From contig CAWIVH010000021.1 of NCBI GenBank assembly GCA_963839475.1, positions 124,001 to 188,000 on the forward strand: a DNA stretch of 64,000 bases, in the 5' to 3' direction. Positions 51,749-60,920 of this stretch are shown one piece after another (the stretch's first letter is position 1; each line of letters opens with the position of its first letter). The position numbers and the translations under genes were made by a program. The notes under the pieces were generated by a model, which saw nothing but the letters and a program-made list of their open reading frames with translations, had not been told where the DNA came from and did not search any database. The stretch comes from CAWIVH01 sp963839475. GTDB lineage: Bacteria; Acidobacteriota; UBA6911.

Positions 51749-52621
51749 TCATTGGAACTTTCGCTCGAGGGCCACCGCCTGGGCGAGGGCCGACTGGAAG
51801 GATTCGTCGCGGCCGCTCAGGGCAAGCTCGCGCACCAGAAGAGTGGCCTCATCCATAGATTCCTGGACTACAGAATGAATGAGTTCGGGTTCTTTTCCGG
51901 TGGCCGTGGCCAAAAGGTGGGCGGCCCCCTGTGCCCTGACAACCTGGAATGTGATTCCGCTGCGAGTGCGCAATTGAATGGTGCTGATTCCGGGCTGTTC
52001 ATCCGCGGTGGAGGAATGGCCGGTGAACCGCACGATGACGCCGCCACTCCTTCCGGTCCAGCGCGATATCCAATGATCGGAGCTGCGCTCCGCCGACACC
52101 AGGTTCCAGCCCAGCCGGCTGGCGAGCCAGCCGGTCAAAAGCAAGGTTCGGGTTGGAACATTTCCATGGGCGCCTATGTCCCTTTCGATTACGATTTCTG
52201 AGATCTGGTGCGCTTCATGGCGAAAGGCCGGATGGTCGAAAAACTGAGTGACCATGTCTCTCCACGCGTTGAGGCGGGCCCAATTCAAGTCGCGCACCGC
52301 CAGGCCTTCGGGCGGTTCAAGGAGCAATTCCAGGAGGCGTTGGCGGCTGGCCGGGTCGTCTTTGGTTGCGTGCGAGTCCACCACGAGGATGCTCGCGAAC
52401 CGTGCCAGGTGCTGAACCGGAATTCGATCCTGTTCCTGGAAGGATCTCCAATAAATGAACACCGGGAGATCAGGGACCAGGAGAGAGACGATCGTGTTGA
52501 GAAGGTCGGATGTGGCACTGCTGCGGGCGGCAACCGTTACTACTTCGGAGCATACCTGCGGCCCGCCGGCGAATGGGCAGAAAACACTGAGCGCTGATCC
52601 ATGCATGCATGTGGGGCTCAT
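51749..52621 (-). CDS. opcA: OpcA-like G6PD assembly protein, C-terminal part (frame-shifted gene)
   Basis: This frame carries the C-terminal two thirds of OpcA, the protein that assembles or activates glucose-6-phosphate dehydrogenase. Typical segments are FAGGPQVCSEVVTVAARSS, LLVPDLPVFIYWRS and LDSRATKDDPA-type VVDSHATKDD. The true N-terminus is in another frame just upstream. A start at 52621 is only an internal codon. The two frames join around 52571-52577, where one extra base explains the shift. Read together they make a normal-length OpcA. Either the gene is damaged or the base is a sequence error. Confidence 0.72.
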   Translation of the reverse strand: MSPTCMHGSALSVFCPFAGGPQVCSEVVTVAARSSATSDLLNTIVSLLVPDLPVFIYWRSFQEQDRIPVQHLARFASILVVDSHATKDDPASRQRLLELLLEPPEGLAVRDLNWARLNAWRDMVTQFFDHPAFRHEAHQISEIVIERDIGAHGNVPTRTLLLTGWLASRLGWNLVSAERSSDHWISRWTGRSGGVIVRFTGHSSTADEQPGISTIQLRTRSGITFQVVRAQGAAHLLATATGKEPELIHSVVQESMDEATLLVRELALSGRDESFQSALAQAVALERKFQ

Positions 52622-52898
52622 CAGCGCTGCCGGGATGGCTCGTCTCGGAATCTCGGCATGCGATCAGCGACCGGCAAGGGTGCCACTCGGAAATCCTGGC
52701 CAGGACTGGAAGCAGCGACTCAGCCTCCTCCCGGTCCTGTGCGATTACGATGAGATTGCACGAACAGGCGCGAATAACGGCCGCTTCGCTGTCGCCCGAG
52801 GAGGCTGCTTTCCAAAGAGCCTGCAGCTCGCTTTCGACCGCGGCGACATCGACGGCGACCGGTGCACCCAGGTTGGTGATTTTCGTTAATCCGCTCAT
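52470..52898 (-). CDS. opcA: OpcA-like G6PD assembly protein, N-terminal part (frame-shifted gene)
   Basis: The N-terminus of OpcA lies here, starting MSGLTKITNLGAPVAVDVAA and reaching ISAQCFLP before the sense is lost (about residue 109). After that the frame reads RRRAAG and an arginine-rich tail unlike the family, ending at 52470. The ATG overlaps the zwf stop by four bases (ATGA). Coupled translation of zwf and opcA is common in actinobacteria and cyanobacteria. The continuation FAGGPQVCSE is in the neighbouring frame. Confidence 0.72.
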   Translation of the reverse strand: MSGLTKITNLGAPVAVDVAAVESELQALWKAASSGDSEAAVIRACSCNLIVIAQDREEAESLLPVLARISEWHPCRSLIACRDSETSHPGSADEPHMHAWISAQCFLPIRRRAAGMLRSSNGCRPQQCHIRPSQHDRLSPGP

Positions 52899-54433
52899 AA
52901 AATGCGCCAGCGCCGGTCTTCAATGGCCAGCAAGGCGTCAGCTTCCGCCGGTCCCCAGGAGCCTGACGCATAAGTGGGAATGGCCCGGGAGCCCTTGGCT
53001 GCCCACGTTTCAAGGAAGGGCTGAACCAATGTCCATGCAGCCTCAACAGAGTCGGCGCGGTCAAAAAGCGTTGGATCTCCGAGCATGCAGTCGAGCAAAA
53101 GCCTTTCATAGGCGCTGGCAAGGTGCAGCCCGAAGGTACTTCCATATCGGAAATCCATGTTGACGGATCGCATATCCAGTGTCTGCCCCGGGAGCTTGGC
53201 CACAAATTTCAGGGTGATCCCTTCATTGGGCTGTATGCGAAGGGCAAGCACATTCGATTCTACGGTATCGCCGGCAGTCTGCCGGAAAATGAAGTGGGGG
53301 GTCCGGCGGAAAACCATCGCGATTTCCGTTGCGCGCTTGGGCAGGTTCTTTCCCGTGCGGACATAGAAGGGGACTCCTGCCCAGCGCCAGTTGTCGATGG
53401 TGAATCGTATGGCGGCGAAGGTTTCTGTATTCGAATCCGCAGCCACGCCTTTTTCATCGCGGTAGGCCGGGGTCGGTTTACCGGCGACGAAGCCGGGTCC
53501 GTACTGACCCCGGACAGAGTATTTGTCTGCCTCCTCGGTCGTGAAGGGGCGGATCGACCGCAGCACCTTGGCCTTTTCATCGCGCACGGAGTTGGGCCCA
53601 AAATCGGGTGGCGGCTCCATGGCCACCAGAGTGAGGAGCTGCATGATGTGGTTTTGAATCATGTCGCGCAACGCCCCGGCTTCCTCGTAATAGGCTCCCC
53701 GTGTGCCTACCCCGATGTTTTCCGATGCCGTGATCTGGACATGATCCACATACTGCCGGTTCCACAACGGTTCGAAAATTCCGTTGGCGAACCTGAAAAC
53801 CAGCAGGTTCTGAACGGTTTCCTTTCCCAGGTAATGATCGATGCGGTAAACCTGATCTTCTTTGAAAACAGCGCTGACTTCGCGATTGAGTGCACGGGCG
53901 GATTCGAGGTCCCTGCCGAAGGGCTTTTCCACAATGATGCGGACCCATCCGTTCCCGTCTTCGCTTTCCTTTACCATCCCGGCAGCGCCTAAATTCCGGA
54001 TGATTTCAACATAGTCGCTTGGCGAGGTCGCGAGATAGTAAATGCGGTTGCCGGAGGTGCCCCTCCGGCGATCAAATTCCTCCAGCGCTTCTTTGATATT
54101 CTTGTAGGTGGACGGATCGCGGAAATCCGCCGCGATATAGTGTATTCCCTGGGCGAAGGGATCCCAGGTGTCGGCATCCGACTTCAATCCCTCCTCCGCT
54201 TTATCAACCCATTCGAGCAACCGTTGTCGGTATTCGAGGTCGGATAAAGGGGAGCGGGAGAGGCCGAGAATCGTGAATCCCCCCGGGATGTGCCTTTCGC
54301 GGGACAAGTTGTAGAGCGCAGGCACAAGCTTGCGGCGGGTAAGATCACCGGACCCGCCGAAGATGACCATCACACACGGCTCAGGGCTCCGGCTCATTCG
54401 ACGCCCATGCCTCAGGGGATTTTCTTCGTCCAT
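52895..54433 (-). CDS. zwf: Glucose-6-phosphate 1-dehydrogenase
   Basis: Zwf (512 aa) catalyses the first oxidative step of the pentose phosphate pathway, making NADPH and 6-phosphogluconolactone. The NADP fold motif GGSGDLTRRKLVPALYNL is near residues 26-43. The substrate site RIDHYLGKETVQNLLVFRFAN starts at R197. RWAGVPFYVRTGKNLPKR is the second conserved block. ATG 54433 has AGGAG seven bases upstream, while ATG 54397 is a weaker alternative. It lies 19 bases after transketolase and overlaps opcA by four bases. Confidence 0.95.
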   Translation of the reverse strand: MDEENPLRHGRRMSRSPEPCVMVIFGGSGDLTRRKLVPALYNLSRERHIPGGFTILGLSRSPLSDLEYRQRLLEWVDKAEEGLKSDADTWDPFAQGIHYIAADFRDPSTYKNIKEALEEFDRRRGTSGNRIYYLATSPSDYVEIIRNLGAAGMVKESEDGNGWVRIIVEKPFGRDLESARALNREVSAVFKEDQVYRIDHYLGKETVQNLLVFRFANGIFEPLWNRQYVDHVQITASENIGVGTRGAYYEEAGALRDMIQNHIMQLLTLVAMEPPPDFGPNSVRDEKAKVLRSIRPFTTEEADKYSVRGQYGPGFVAGKPTPAYRDEKGVAADSNTETFAAIRFTIDNWRWAGVPFYVRTGKNLPKRATEIAMVFRRTPHFIFRQTAGDTVESNVLALRIQPNEGITLKFVAKLPGQTLDMRSVNMDFRYGSTFGLHLASAYERLLLDCMLGDPTLFDRADSVEAAWTLVQPFLETWAAKGSRAIPTYASGSWGPAEADALLAIEDRRWRIL

Positions 54434-54452
54434 TCACGGCTCCTCAGTGATT

Positions 54453-56462
54453 TTATTTTTGCAGCCTTTCCTGAATTCTGGATGCGATACCCTCGGCCGT
54501 GAAGCCGAATTCCTTCATCAGGGTTTCATAAGGCGCCGAAGCTCCGAATCGGTCCAAAGCTATGGCCAGTCCGTCTTCTCCGATCCATCGGCTCCAGCCG
54601 AACGAAACGGCTGCCTCGACCGAGACCCGGAGACGAACGTTTTTCGGGATAACCGAATCACGATAGGGTGCGTCTTGAGCGGCGAATAGCTCCCAGCTCG
54701 GCATGCTTACAACCCTGGTCCTCACGCCGTTTTTCTGCAAAAGCTCGCGTGCGCCTAGCGACGGTTGGACTTCAGAACCGGTCGCAACGATGACTACATC
54801 GGGATCGCCGCCGTCTGCGTCAGCCAGGACGTAGGCACCTCGCTGGAGCCCCTCCGCCGATGCATAGCGGCCACGATCGATAATGGGCATTTTCTGCCTC
54901 GTCAGTGCCAGGGCCACCGGACCGTGGGTATGACGGAGAGCGGCTTTCCAGGCCTCCGCGGTTTCCGTGGCGTCCGCTGGGCGGAGAAAGACCAGGCCAG
55001 GAATGGCTCGCAGAGCAGCTGCGTGCTCCACAGGCTGATGGGTAGGTCCATCTTCGCCGAGGCCGATGCTGTCATGCGTCCAGACATAGATGACTTGCAG
55101 CTTCATCATGGCCGCCAAGCGCGCGCTGGGCCGCATGTAATCGGAAAACACCATGAAAGTAGCCCCGTACGGAATAAGGCCACCATACAACGCCATTCCG
55201 TTCAGGATGGCTCCCATTCCATGCTCACGCACCCCAAAATGGAAGTTTCTGCCGGCATAGTCCTTGCTCGAAAACGCGGCATACCCCTTTATGAAGGTAT
55301 TGGTCGAAGGAGCCAGATCGGCAGAGCCCCCAATCAGCCCGGGCACATGGGGGAACAGGGCCGACAGAACCTTGCCCGAAGCCTCGCGGGTTGCCAATGG
55401 TTTCGGCTCGTTGCTCATGAGCGGGACCTGTGCTTCCCATCCGTCTGCTTTGCCGCCATGGACCATGGTCTGGTATTCGCTGAACCGGTCGGGATGCTGG
55501 GCAGCGAATCCACCCAGGAGCTTGCGCCAATCTGATTCCAATTGCTCTCCGCGCGCCACGGCCGATCGGAAGACGGCGAGGGCCTGTTCGGGTATATAAA
55601 AAGATTCTTCGAAGGGCCAGCCCAGGTTCTTCTTGGTCAGCTTGACCTCGTCTTCCCCCAAGGGCGAGCCGTGAGCTTCCGAGGTGTCCTGCTTGTTCGG
55701 GCTGCCGAAGCCGATGTGGGTACGAACGCTGATGATGGAAGGACGGTCCGTTTCTGTCTGTGCGCTGCGAATCGCGGTTTCGATGGCGTCGAGATCGCCG
55801 CCATCCACCTCCTGCACGTGCCATCCGTAAGCTTCAAACCGTTGCGCGACATTTTCTGTGAAAGCCAGATCGGTTGCGCCTTCGATGGTGATACGGTTGT
55901 TATCGTAGAGATAAATCACATTCCCGAGTTTCAGGTGGCCCGCAAGCGAAGCGGCTTCGGAAGCGACACCTTCCATCAAATCTCCGTCTGATACGATGGC
56001 GTAGATGAAATTGTCAATAATGGGGTGATCCGGAGTGTTGAATCGGGCGGCCAGATGGCGGCCGGCGACAGCCATGCCGATACCGGTTCCGAATCCCTGA
56101 CCCAGCGGACCGGTGGTCATTTCCACCCCGGGAACTTCTTCGAATTCCGGGTGACCGGGTGTCTTGCTGCCCCATTGACGAAATCGCTTCAATTCATCCA
56201 GCGATAGATCATAGCCGGTCAGATGTAGCATGGAGTAGATCAGCATCGATCCGTGACCGGCAGAGAGCACAAACCGGTCGCGATTGTGCCATTTGGGATT
56301 CTTCGGATTGTGCCGGAGAATCCGGGTCCAGAGAACATAAGCCGCGGCTGCCATTCCCATAGGCATGCCCGGATGCCCGGATTTGGCTTTTTGTACTCCA
56401 TCCATGGCCAGAGTCCGGATCGTATTAATGCAGAGGTTATCCAATTCGCTCCCCATTGCCAT
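54453..56462 (-). CDS. tkt: Transketolase
   Basis: A 669-residue thiamine-diphosphate enzyme of the non-oxidative pentose phosphate route. The N-terminal domain has KSGHPGMPMGMA, GPLGQGFG and the TPP motif SDGDLMEGVASEAASLAGHL followed by DNNRITIEG. The middle (Pyr) domain holds EDGPTHQPVEH with the catalytic glutamate. The C-terminal domain follows. ATG 56462 has GAGGG seven bases away. Longer starts at 56522 do not look conserved. It is co-directional with zwf, so oxidative and non-oxidative steps are expressed together. Confidence 0.95.
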   Translation of the reverse strand: MAMGSELDNLCINTIRTLAMDGVQKAKSGHPGMPMGMAAAAYVLWTRILRHNPKNPKWHNRDRFVLSAGHGSMLIYSMLHLTGYDLSLDELKRFRQWGSKTPGHPEFEEVPGVEMTTGPLGQGFGTGIGMAVAGRHLAARFNTPDHPIIDNFIYAIVSDGDLMEGVASEAASLAGHLKLGNVIYLYDNNRITIEGATDLAFTENVAQRFEAYGWHVQEVDGGDLDAIETAIRSAQTETDRPSIISVRTHIGFGSPNKQDTSEAHGSPLGEDEVKLTKKNLGWPFEESFYIPEQALAVFRSAVARGEQLESDWRKLLGGFAAQHPDRFSEYQTMVHGGKADGWEAQVPLMSNEPKPLATREASGKVLSALFPHVPGLIGGSADLAPSTNTFIKGYAAFSSKDYAGRNFHFGVREHGMGAILNGMALYGGLIPYGATFMVFSDYMRPSARLAAMMKLQVIYVWTHDSIGLGEDGPTHQPVEHAAALRAIPGLVFLRPADATETAEAWKAALRHTHGPVALALTRQKMPIIDRGRYASAEGLQRGAYVLADADGGDPDVVIVATGSEVQPSLGARELLQKNGVRTRVVSMPSWELFAAQDAPYRDSVIPKNVRLRVSVEAAVSFGWSRWIGEDGLAIALDRFGASAPYETLMKEFGFTAEGIASRIQERLQK

Positions 56463-56546
56463 CTTTAAACCCTCGTATGATGAATGTGGTTCATAGGTCA
56501 TTCCATTCCAATCAAAGAACAATAATTATCGAACCGCCAAGGCCTC

Positions 56547-56567
56547 AAAAACTGCGAATTTCGCAGT
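56547..56567 (-). terminator. Intrinsic terminator after the APC permease gene
   Basis: On the minus strand a seven-base stem ACTGCGA/TCGCAGT with a three-base loop is followed directly by TTTT. It lies 33 bases after the permease stop. An outer stem, AAGGCCTC (56539-56546) with GAGGCCTT (56572-56579), encloses it, so the whole region can fold into a larger nested hairpin. Both features support a terminator that separates the permease from transketolase. Confidence 0.7.
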
Positions 56568-56600
56568 CATGGAGGCCTTCGTGGTCAAAATATTTATAGC

Positions 56601-58016
56601 TCAATCTTCCGGCGGCATGTCGAAATTTACAAGGCTGCCTTTGAAACCCCTGGTTTTGATGGCGCCGTACGTGATCCCGGCTGCCATCCAGATTCCCCCG
56701 ACGATCTGGGCCGGAGTGCTGAGCATCAGCCAGATATAGCCGCAAATTAAGAAACCGAGCAATGGCGGCAAGAGGTTCATAAGCGTTCTTTTTTCAGCTT
56801 TAACCCAGTAACGCACGATCGCCGCGGCATTCACCCCCATGAATGCAATGAACGCCCCAAAATTCAACGCCTGCGCACCGATTTCATAGGCTCCTCCGCC
56901 CAGTTTGCTGGCGAAGAACTCCATCAAGGATGCGCCGAGAAGAGCAAAAACTCCCACGGCAATAATATTGTTGCGGGGGATTCTGCGCTTCGGCTCGATG
57001 ACTCCGAAAAATGATTTGGGCAGCGCATTTCCCCGGCCCATACCGTACAGGAGCCGCCCGGCCGCAAGTTGCGCACCCATTCCGGATCCCATATTGGCTA
57101 TCAAAAGTGTGAAGTTGAGCACGTGGAAAAGCACGACACCGCCGGCCTGCCTGGCTATCATGGCAAAGGCTGATTCGACCTGGTCTGAAGGGAAGGGCTT
57201 GGAACCCCACACCAATTGAGCTCCGTAGACCTCAAGACTGGAGAGCACGCCTGTTACCAGGCACACAATCACGGTCGCGAGCAGGATGTTGCGCCGGGGG
57301 TTTTCAGCCTCCTCCGAAAGTGTCGAGATCCCATCGAAACCGATATAGGTCAGGACAGCAACCGAAGTGCCCGTAAATATGTTGTTGAGCTTGAATGTCT
57401 CGGGATTATAGAAAGGCTGCGTAAAGAAGGCGGCGCCCTGCACCTGCAAGCCTGCAACAAAGCGAATCACCGCCCCAAAGAAAATGACTACCACAACCAT
57501 CATTCCCGCACAGAGCCATTCGTTGAGCTGTGCCGAAGTCTTGATGCCTCTCAGGTTCAGTAAAGTGAAAAAGGCGGCAAAAAAGACGCACCACGCATAG
57601 AACGAAATGGGAATATTGGTCAGAGGGATTGCCGGCAGGATATTCATGGCGGCTTTTGCGCAAAAGGCCGTGCAAATCAACGGGTTCAAGATATAGTCCA
57701 TCACCATGCTCCAGCCGGTAATGTAGCCAAGCGCAGGGTTTATTTCCTGGCCCACGTAGGTGTAGGCGGAGCCGGCGCTTGGATATACCCGGGCCATTTT
57801 CCCGTAGCTGATGGCCGTAAAAAGCATGGCCACCATGGCAATCAGAACCGTGGTGACGACATGGCCCTGGGCTTTGTTGCTGATGACGCCATAGATTCCC
57901 ATCGGTGCGATCGGCTGGATCATGATGATGCCGATGATGATTAAGTGCCACAGGGAGAGTGCCCGTCTGAGCCGCGGGCCGTCGGAGGATGGTGATGAAG
58001 CTGGGGATCCCGTCAT
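56601..58016 (-). CDS. APC superfamily amino-acid/polyamine permease
   Basis: A 471-residue membrane protein with twelve predicted helices. The first, LWHLIIIGIIMIQPIAPMGIYG, and the signatures YPSAGSAYTYVGQ, GFDGISTLSEEAENPRRNI and GMGRGNALPKSFFG are typical of the APC superfamily, close to the putrescine importer PuuP and YeeF types. Substrate is not clear, but polyamines, amines or amino acids are likely. The gene sits between gnd and tkt without an obvious link to sugar metabolism. Confidence 0.88.
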   Translation of the reverse strand: MTGSPASSPSSDGPRLRRALSLWHLIIIGIIMIQPIAPMGIYGVISNKAQGHVVTTVLIAMVAMLFTAISYGKMARVYPSAGSAYTYVGQEINPALGYITGWSMVMDYILNPLICTAFCAKAAMNILPAIPLTNIPISFYAWCVFFAAFFTLLNLRGIKTSAQLNEWLCAGMMVVVVIFFGAVIRFVAGLQVQGAAFFTQPFYNPETFKLNNIFTGTSVAVLTYIGFDGISTLSEEAENPRRNILLATVIVCLVTGVLSSLEVYGAQLVWGSKPFPSDQVESAFAMIARQAGGVVLFHVLNFTLLIANMGSGMGAQLAAGRLLYGMGRGNALPKSFFGVIEPKRRIPRNNIIAVGVFALLGASLMEFFASKLGGGAYEIGAQALNFGAFIAFMGVNAAAIVRYWVKAEKRTLMNLLPPLLGFLICGYIWLMLSTPAQIVGGIWMAAGITYGAIKTRGFKGSLVNFDMPPED

Positions 58017-58230
58017 GTCAAATACCTTTATCTTTCCTGTTCATTTGGGTCCGGGAATCAGAGGGCGACCAACGATGGATTTATGGTTAATATGCCCATT
58101 GAAAACAAAAGACTTATAGGTGCATTTTTCACCGAAATTGGCAACCTTTGGATGCCCTCTTTATCCCGGACTTGTCCAGATTAGGATGCCGCTTACCTCT
58201 GCACTGAGATAATAACCGCTTTCAAGATAC
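58017..58230. other. Non-coding leader region of the permease gene, left flank of the palindromic element
   Basis: This 214-base stretch has no convincing gene. On the minus strand it should hold the permease promoter, but the best pair seen (TTGTTT and CATAAA, 17 apart) is weak. A nine-base string ATCCCGGAC at 58163-58171 recurs in direct orientation at 58512-58520, on the other side of the palindromic element. Confidence 0.4.
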
Positions 58231-58445
58231 GAGGCCCATCGGGCCGGCAGCAAATAGCCGTGGGTAAGCGCCCGAAGGGCGCGCAGCCCACGGTTATGGA
58301 TCATAACATTATCGAGCCCTGGAAGGGCGGCAGATGGTGTGCCGCCCTTCCAGGGCTCTATAGGCACCTATCCCCAACCGTGGGCCGCATCCCGCTTCGC
58401 GGGATTTGCCCACGGCTATTTGCTGCCGGCCCTCCGGGCCTGCGG
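58231..58445. repeat. Nested palindromic repeat element
   Basis: A 215-base non-coding element built as a palindrome at two scales. The outer arms (58231-58293 and 58378-58445) are imperfect inverted repeats. Each contains its own short hairpin, CGCCCGAAGGGCG on the left and CCCGCTTCGCGGG on the right, and both have GCCGTGGG/CCCACGGC blocks. In the middle, GAGCCCTGGAAGGGCGGCA (58314-58332) and its exact reverse complement (58340-58358) form a perfect 19-base stem with a seven-base loop. A related single arm is at 28848-28904. It has no open frame of note. It is most like a REP/BIME-type or non-autonomous mobile repeat. Confidence 0.75.
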
Positions 58446-58540
58446 ACTTTACGGGGGCCCAGTCCAAATTCATTCGCTAGAAAACTAATTAATTTGGACA
58501 GCCTGAGATAAATCCCGGACCCACATGAATACGAAGCCGG
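58446..58540. other. Right flank of the palindromic element, with a further stem
   Basis: GTCCAAATT (58462-58470) and AATTTGGAC (58491-58499) form a perfect nine-base stem with a 20-base AT-rich loop, so the gap carries one more hairpin between the palindromic element and the gnd stop. On the minus strand it follows gnd and could end its transcript, but there is no T-run directly after it. No gene was seen here. Confidence 0.4.
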
Positions 58541-59998
58541 TTAAACCGTATAGGTGCTGGACGACACATCGCCGCCGCGGCCCGTCCAATTGGTGTGGAA
58601 GAATTCCCCGCGGGGCTTGTCCACTCTCTCATAGGTGTGCGCGCCGAAATAGTCGCGCTGGGCCTGCAGCAGGTTCGCGGGCAGGCGCGCGCTGCGATAA
58701 CCGTCATAGAAGGCGAGGGCGGTGGAGAGCGCCGGCACCGGCACACCCAATTCAACCGCCTTGGACACAACCCGGCGCCATGAAGCCTGGCAGCGCTGGA
58801 TGACGGTTCGGAAATACTCATCCAGCAGCAGATTTTGCAGATTCGGATTCTTGTCGAACGCTTCTTTGATTTTGCCCAGAAATGCGCTGCGGATGATGCA
58901 TCCGCCGCGCCACATGAGGGCAATTCCACCGTAGTTCAGATTCCAGCCGCTCTCTTTTGCCGCTTCCCGCATCAGCATGTAGCCCTGGGCGTAAGAGACG
59001 ATTTTCGAGGCGAGCAGAGCCTGGCGAATATCTTCGACAAACGCCGCTTTTTCCCCGTCGAATTTGGCATTCGGGCCGGCGAGTATTTTTGCGGCGGCGA
59101 CGCGCTCATCCTTGATGGCGGAGAGGCAACGCGCGTAAACCGCTTCCGCGATCAACGTCACCGGAATGCCGAGATCCAGGGAACTGACGCTCGTCCACTT
59201 GCCGGTTCCTTTTTGCCCCGCGGTATCGAGGATCTTTTCCACCAAAGGCTCACCGTTTTCGTCCCGGTAACCCAGGATGTCACGGGTGATTTCGATCAGA
59301 TAGCTGTCGAGTTCGCCCTTATTCCACTCGGTGAAAACCTGATGCATTTCGTCGGCGCCCATTCCGAGGCCTTCCTTCATCAGCTGGTAGGCCTCGCAGA
59401 TCAACTGCATGTCCCCATACTCAATTCCGTTATGCGTCATTTTTACGTAGTGCCCGGCGCCGTTTTCCCCGACCCAATCGCAACAGGGGGATCCATCGGG
59501 TGTTTTGGCTGATATGGACTGGAAAATATCCTTCACCAGCGGCCAGGCTTTGGGGCTCCCTCCCGGCATGATGGAAGGGCCGAAACGGGCTCCCTCCTCG
59601 CCGCCCGAAACCCCGGTCCCAATAAACAGGAAGCCTTTGGACTCCAGGTATTTGGTCCGGCGGATACTATCAGGGAAGTGCGAATTTCCGCCGTCGATGA
59701 TGAGATCGCCGGGTTCGAGGTGGGGCAGGACCAGCTCGATGAAATCGTCCACGGCTTTTCCAGCTTTGACCATCAGCATGACCTTGCGCGGCCGCTTCAG
59801 GAGCTTGACCATTTCTTCGATCGAGCTCGCGCCAAGGATCGTATCCCGCCCCTTGGCAGCGCCCTGCAGGAATTCATCGACCTTGCTCACCGTGCGGTTG
59901 TAGGCCACGACTGTATAGCCATGATCGTTCATGTTAAGGATGAGGTTCTGACCCATCACAGCCAATCCGATTAAAGCGATATCGCCTTTGGGTTCCAT
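58541..59998 (-). CDS. gnd: 6-phosphogluconate dehydrogenase (decarboxylating)
   Basis: Gnd (485 aa) oxidises 6-phosphogluconate to ribulose 5-phosphate with NADP. The N-terminal Rossmann motif is IGLAVMGQNLILNMNDHGY, and AYNRTVSKVDEF carries the NADP-selective residues. The catalytic part has the LIDGGNSHFPDSIRRTKYL and GVSGGEEGARFGPSIMPGG blocks, then KMTHNGIEYGDMQLICEAY and GTGKWTSVSSLDLGIPVTL. The long, dimeric form is indicated by length. It is separated from tkt and zwf by the palindromic element and a permease gene. Confidence 0.95.
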   Translation of the reverse strand: MEPKGDIALIGLAVMGQNLILNMNDHGYTVVAYNRTVSKVDEFLQGAAKGRDTILGASSIEEMVKLLKRPRKVMLMVKAGKAVDDFIELVLPHLEPGDLIIDGGNSHFPDSIRRTKYLESKGFLFIGTGVSGGEEGARFGPSIMPGGSPKAWPLVKDIFQSISAKTPDGSPCCDWVGENGAGHYVKMTHNGIEYGDMQLICEAYQLMKEGLGMGADEMHQVFTEWNKGELDSYLIEITRDILGYRDENGEPLVEKILDTAGQKGTGKWTSVSSLDLGIPVTLIAEAVYARCLSAIKDERVAAAKILAGPNAKFDGEKAAFVEDIRQALLASKIVSYAQGYMLMREAAKESGWNLNYGGIALMWRGGCIIRSAFLGKIKEAFDKNPNLQNLLLDEYFRTVIQRCQASWRRVVSKAVELGVPVPALSTALAFYDGYRSARLPANLLQAQRDYFGAHTYERVDKPRGEFFHTNWTGRGGDVSSSTYTV

Positions 59999-60035
59999 TA
60001 TTGATAACTCCTATGATTGAAGGTTGAATTGCCGA

Positions 60036-60920
60036 TTACTGCTGCCATGGCGCCGTTTCAGGCAGCAGGCGGTTGAACTCGTTGATTAATCTATCCTGGT
60101 ACTCGCCGAAGAAGGTCCCGGTCAGGAACCGGTCCAACCCCTCCTTGAAAAAGACCTCCCAGGAAGTTTCTTCAAATCCCGGGTTGATCGGGAAAAAGAG
60201 TGCGCCGTTGCCTCGAGCTGCCTTCAGGTCGCCCGGTGCGTCGCCGATCATGAGCATTTTATCCTTGGGATATTTGCCTCCGGCAGCTAATGCGATGTGT
60301 TCGGTTTTGGTGCCGAGTTCCTGCCCGGCGATGGCTTTTACCATCCCGTCGATACCGTGTTCCTCCCACTCGCGGCACAGCGCCTCGGTCGGGGTCTGCG
60401 AAACCACGATGGTGTCCGCCACCTCCATCATTCTCGAGAGGCTTTCCCTTACGAAAGGGAAAGGGGGTACATTGCGGACGATTCTCTTGATTGCTTTATT
60501 GACGTCGACCGACCATTCGTAGGCCTTTTGAAGGTCTCTATCCTGCGTCCGTAGTATCTCCGCTTCCAGCGCCGGGTTTCCAAGCCGCGTTTCTCGCGCC
60601 ACCCAATCTCGCAAAGACTGGAATCGCGGAGGATGGACCTTCCGGGCAATGACCTCCGGTCGGGCGGCAATCAGGTCGAGAGTCAGGGGGACGGCGGGGA
60701 AGCGGTTGGTGCCGCGCGATTGGGAATAAAGATTGACGAATTCCCACGTCTCCCGGGCGTATTTGGAGACCGCCTGCAATCCGAAGTGGTTGATGAATTC
60801 GGGGCAGAAGCATTCCTTCATCTTGATTTCCATGGTGTCAAAAACACAGCCGTCGGAATCGATTCCGATAAAGAATCCCCTTGCAGGTTTCAGATCTCGC
60901 AGCATCTGGGGATGAAACAT
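60036..60920 (-). CDS. HAD superfamily phosphatase
   Basis: A 294-residue hydrolase of the HAD type. Motif I is FIGIDSDGCVFDTMEIK (near residues 17-33), with DSDG in place of the usual DxDGT. Motif II is VVSQTPTEAL, and motifs III/IV are KDKMLMIGDAPGDLKAAR. A helical cap (about 40-165) lies between them. The substrate is unknown. Its place 37 bases before gnd and on the same strand could point to a sugar-phosphate. ATG 60920 is preferred to the far upstream start at 61019. Confidence 0.78.
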   Translation of the reverse strand: MFHPQMLRDLKPARGFFIGIDSDGCVFDTMEIKMKECFCPEFINHFGLQAVSKYARETWEFVNLYSQSRGTNRFPAVPLTLDLIAARPEVIARKVHPPRFQSLRDWVARETRLGNPALEAEILRTQDRDLQKAYEWSVDVNKAIKRIVRNVPPFPFVRESLSRMMEVADTIVVSQTPTEALCREWEEHGIDGMVKAIAGQELGTKTEHIALAAGGKYPKDKMLMIGDAPGDLKAARGNGALFFPINPGFEETSWEVFFKEGLDRFLTGTFFGEYQDRLINEFNRLLPETAPWQQ

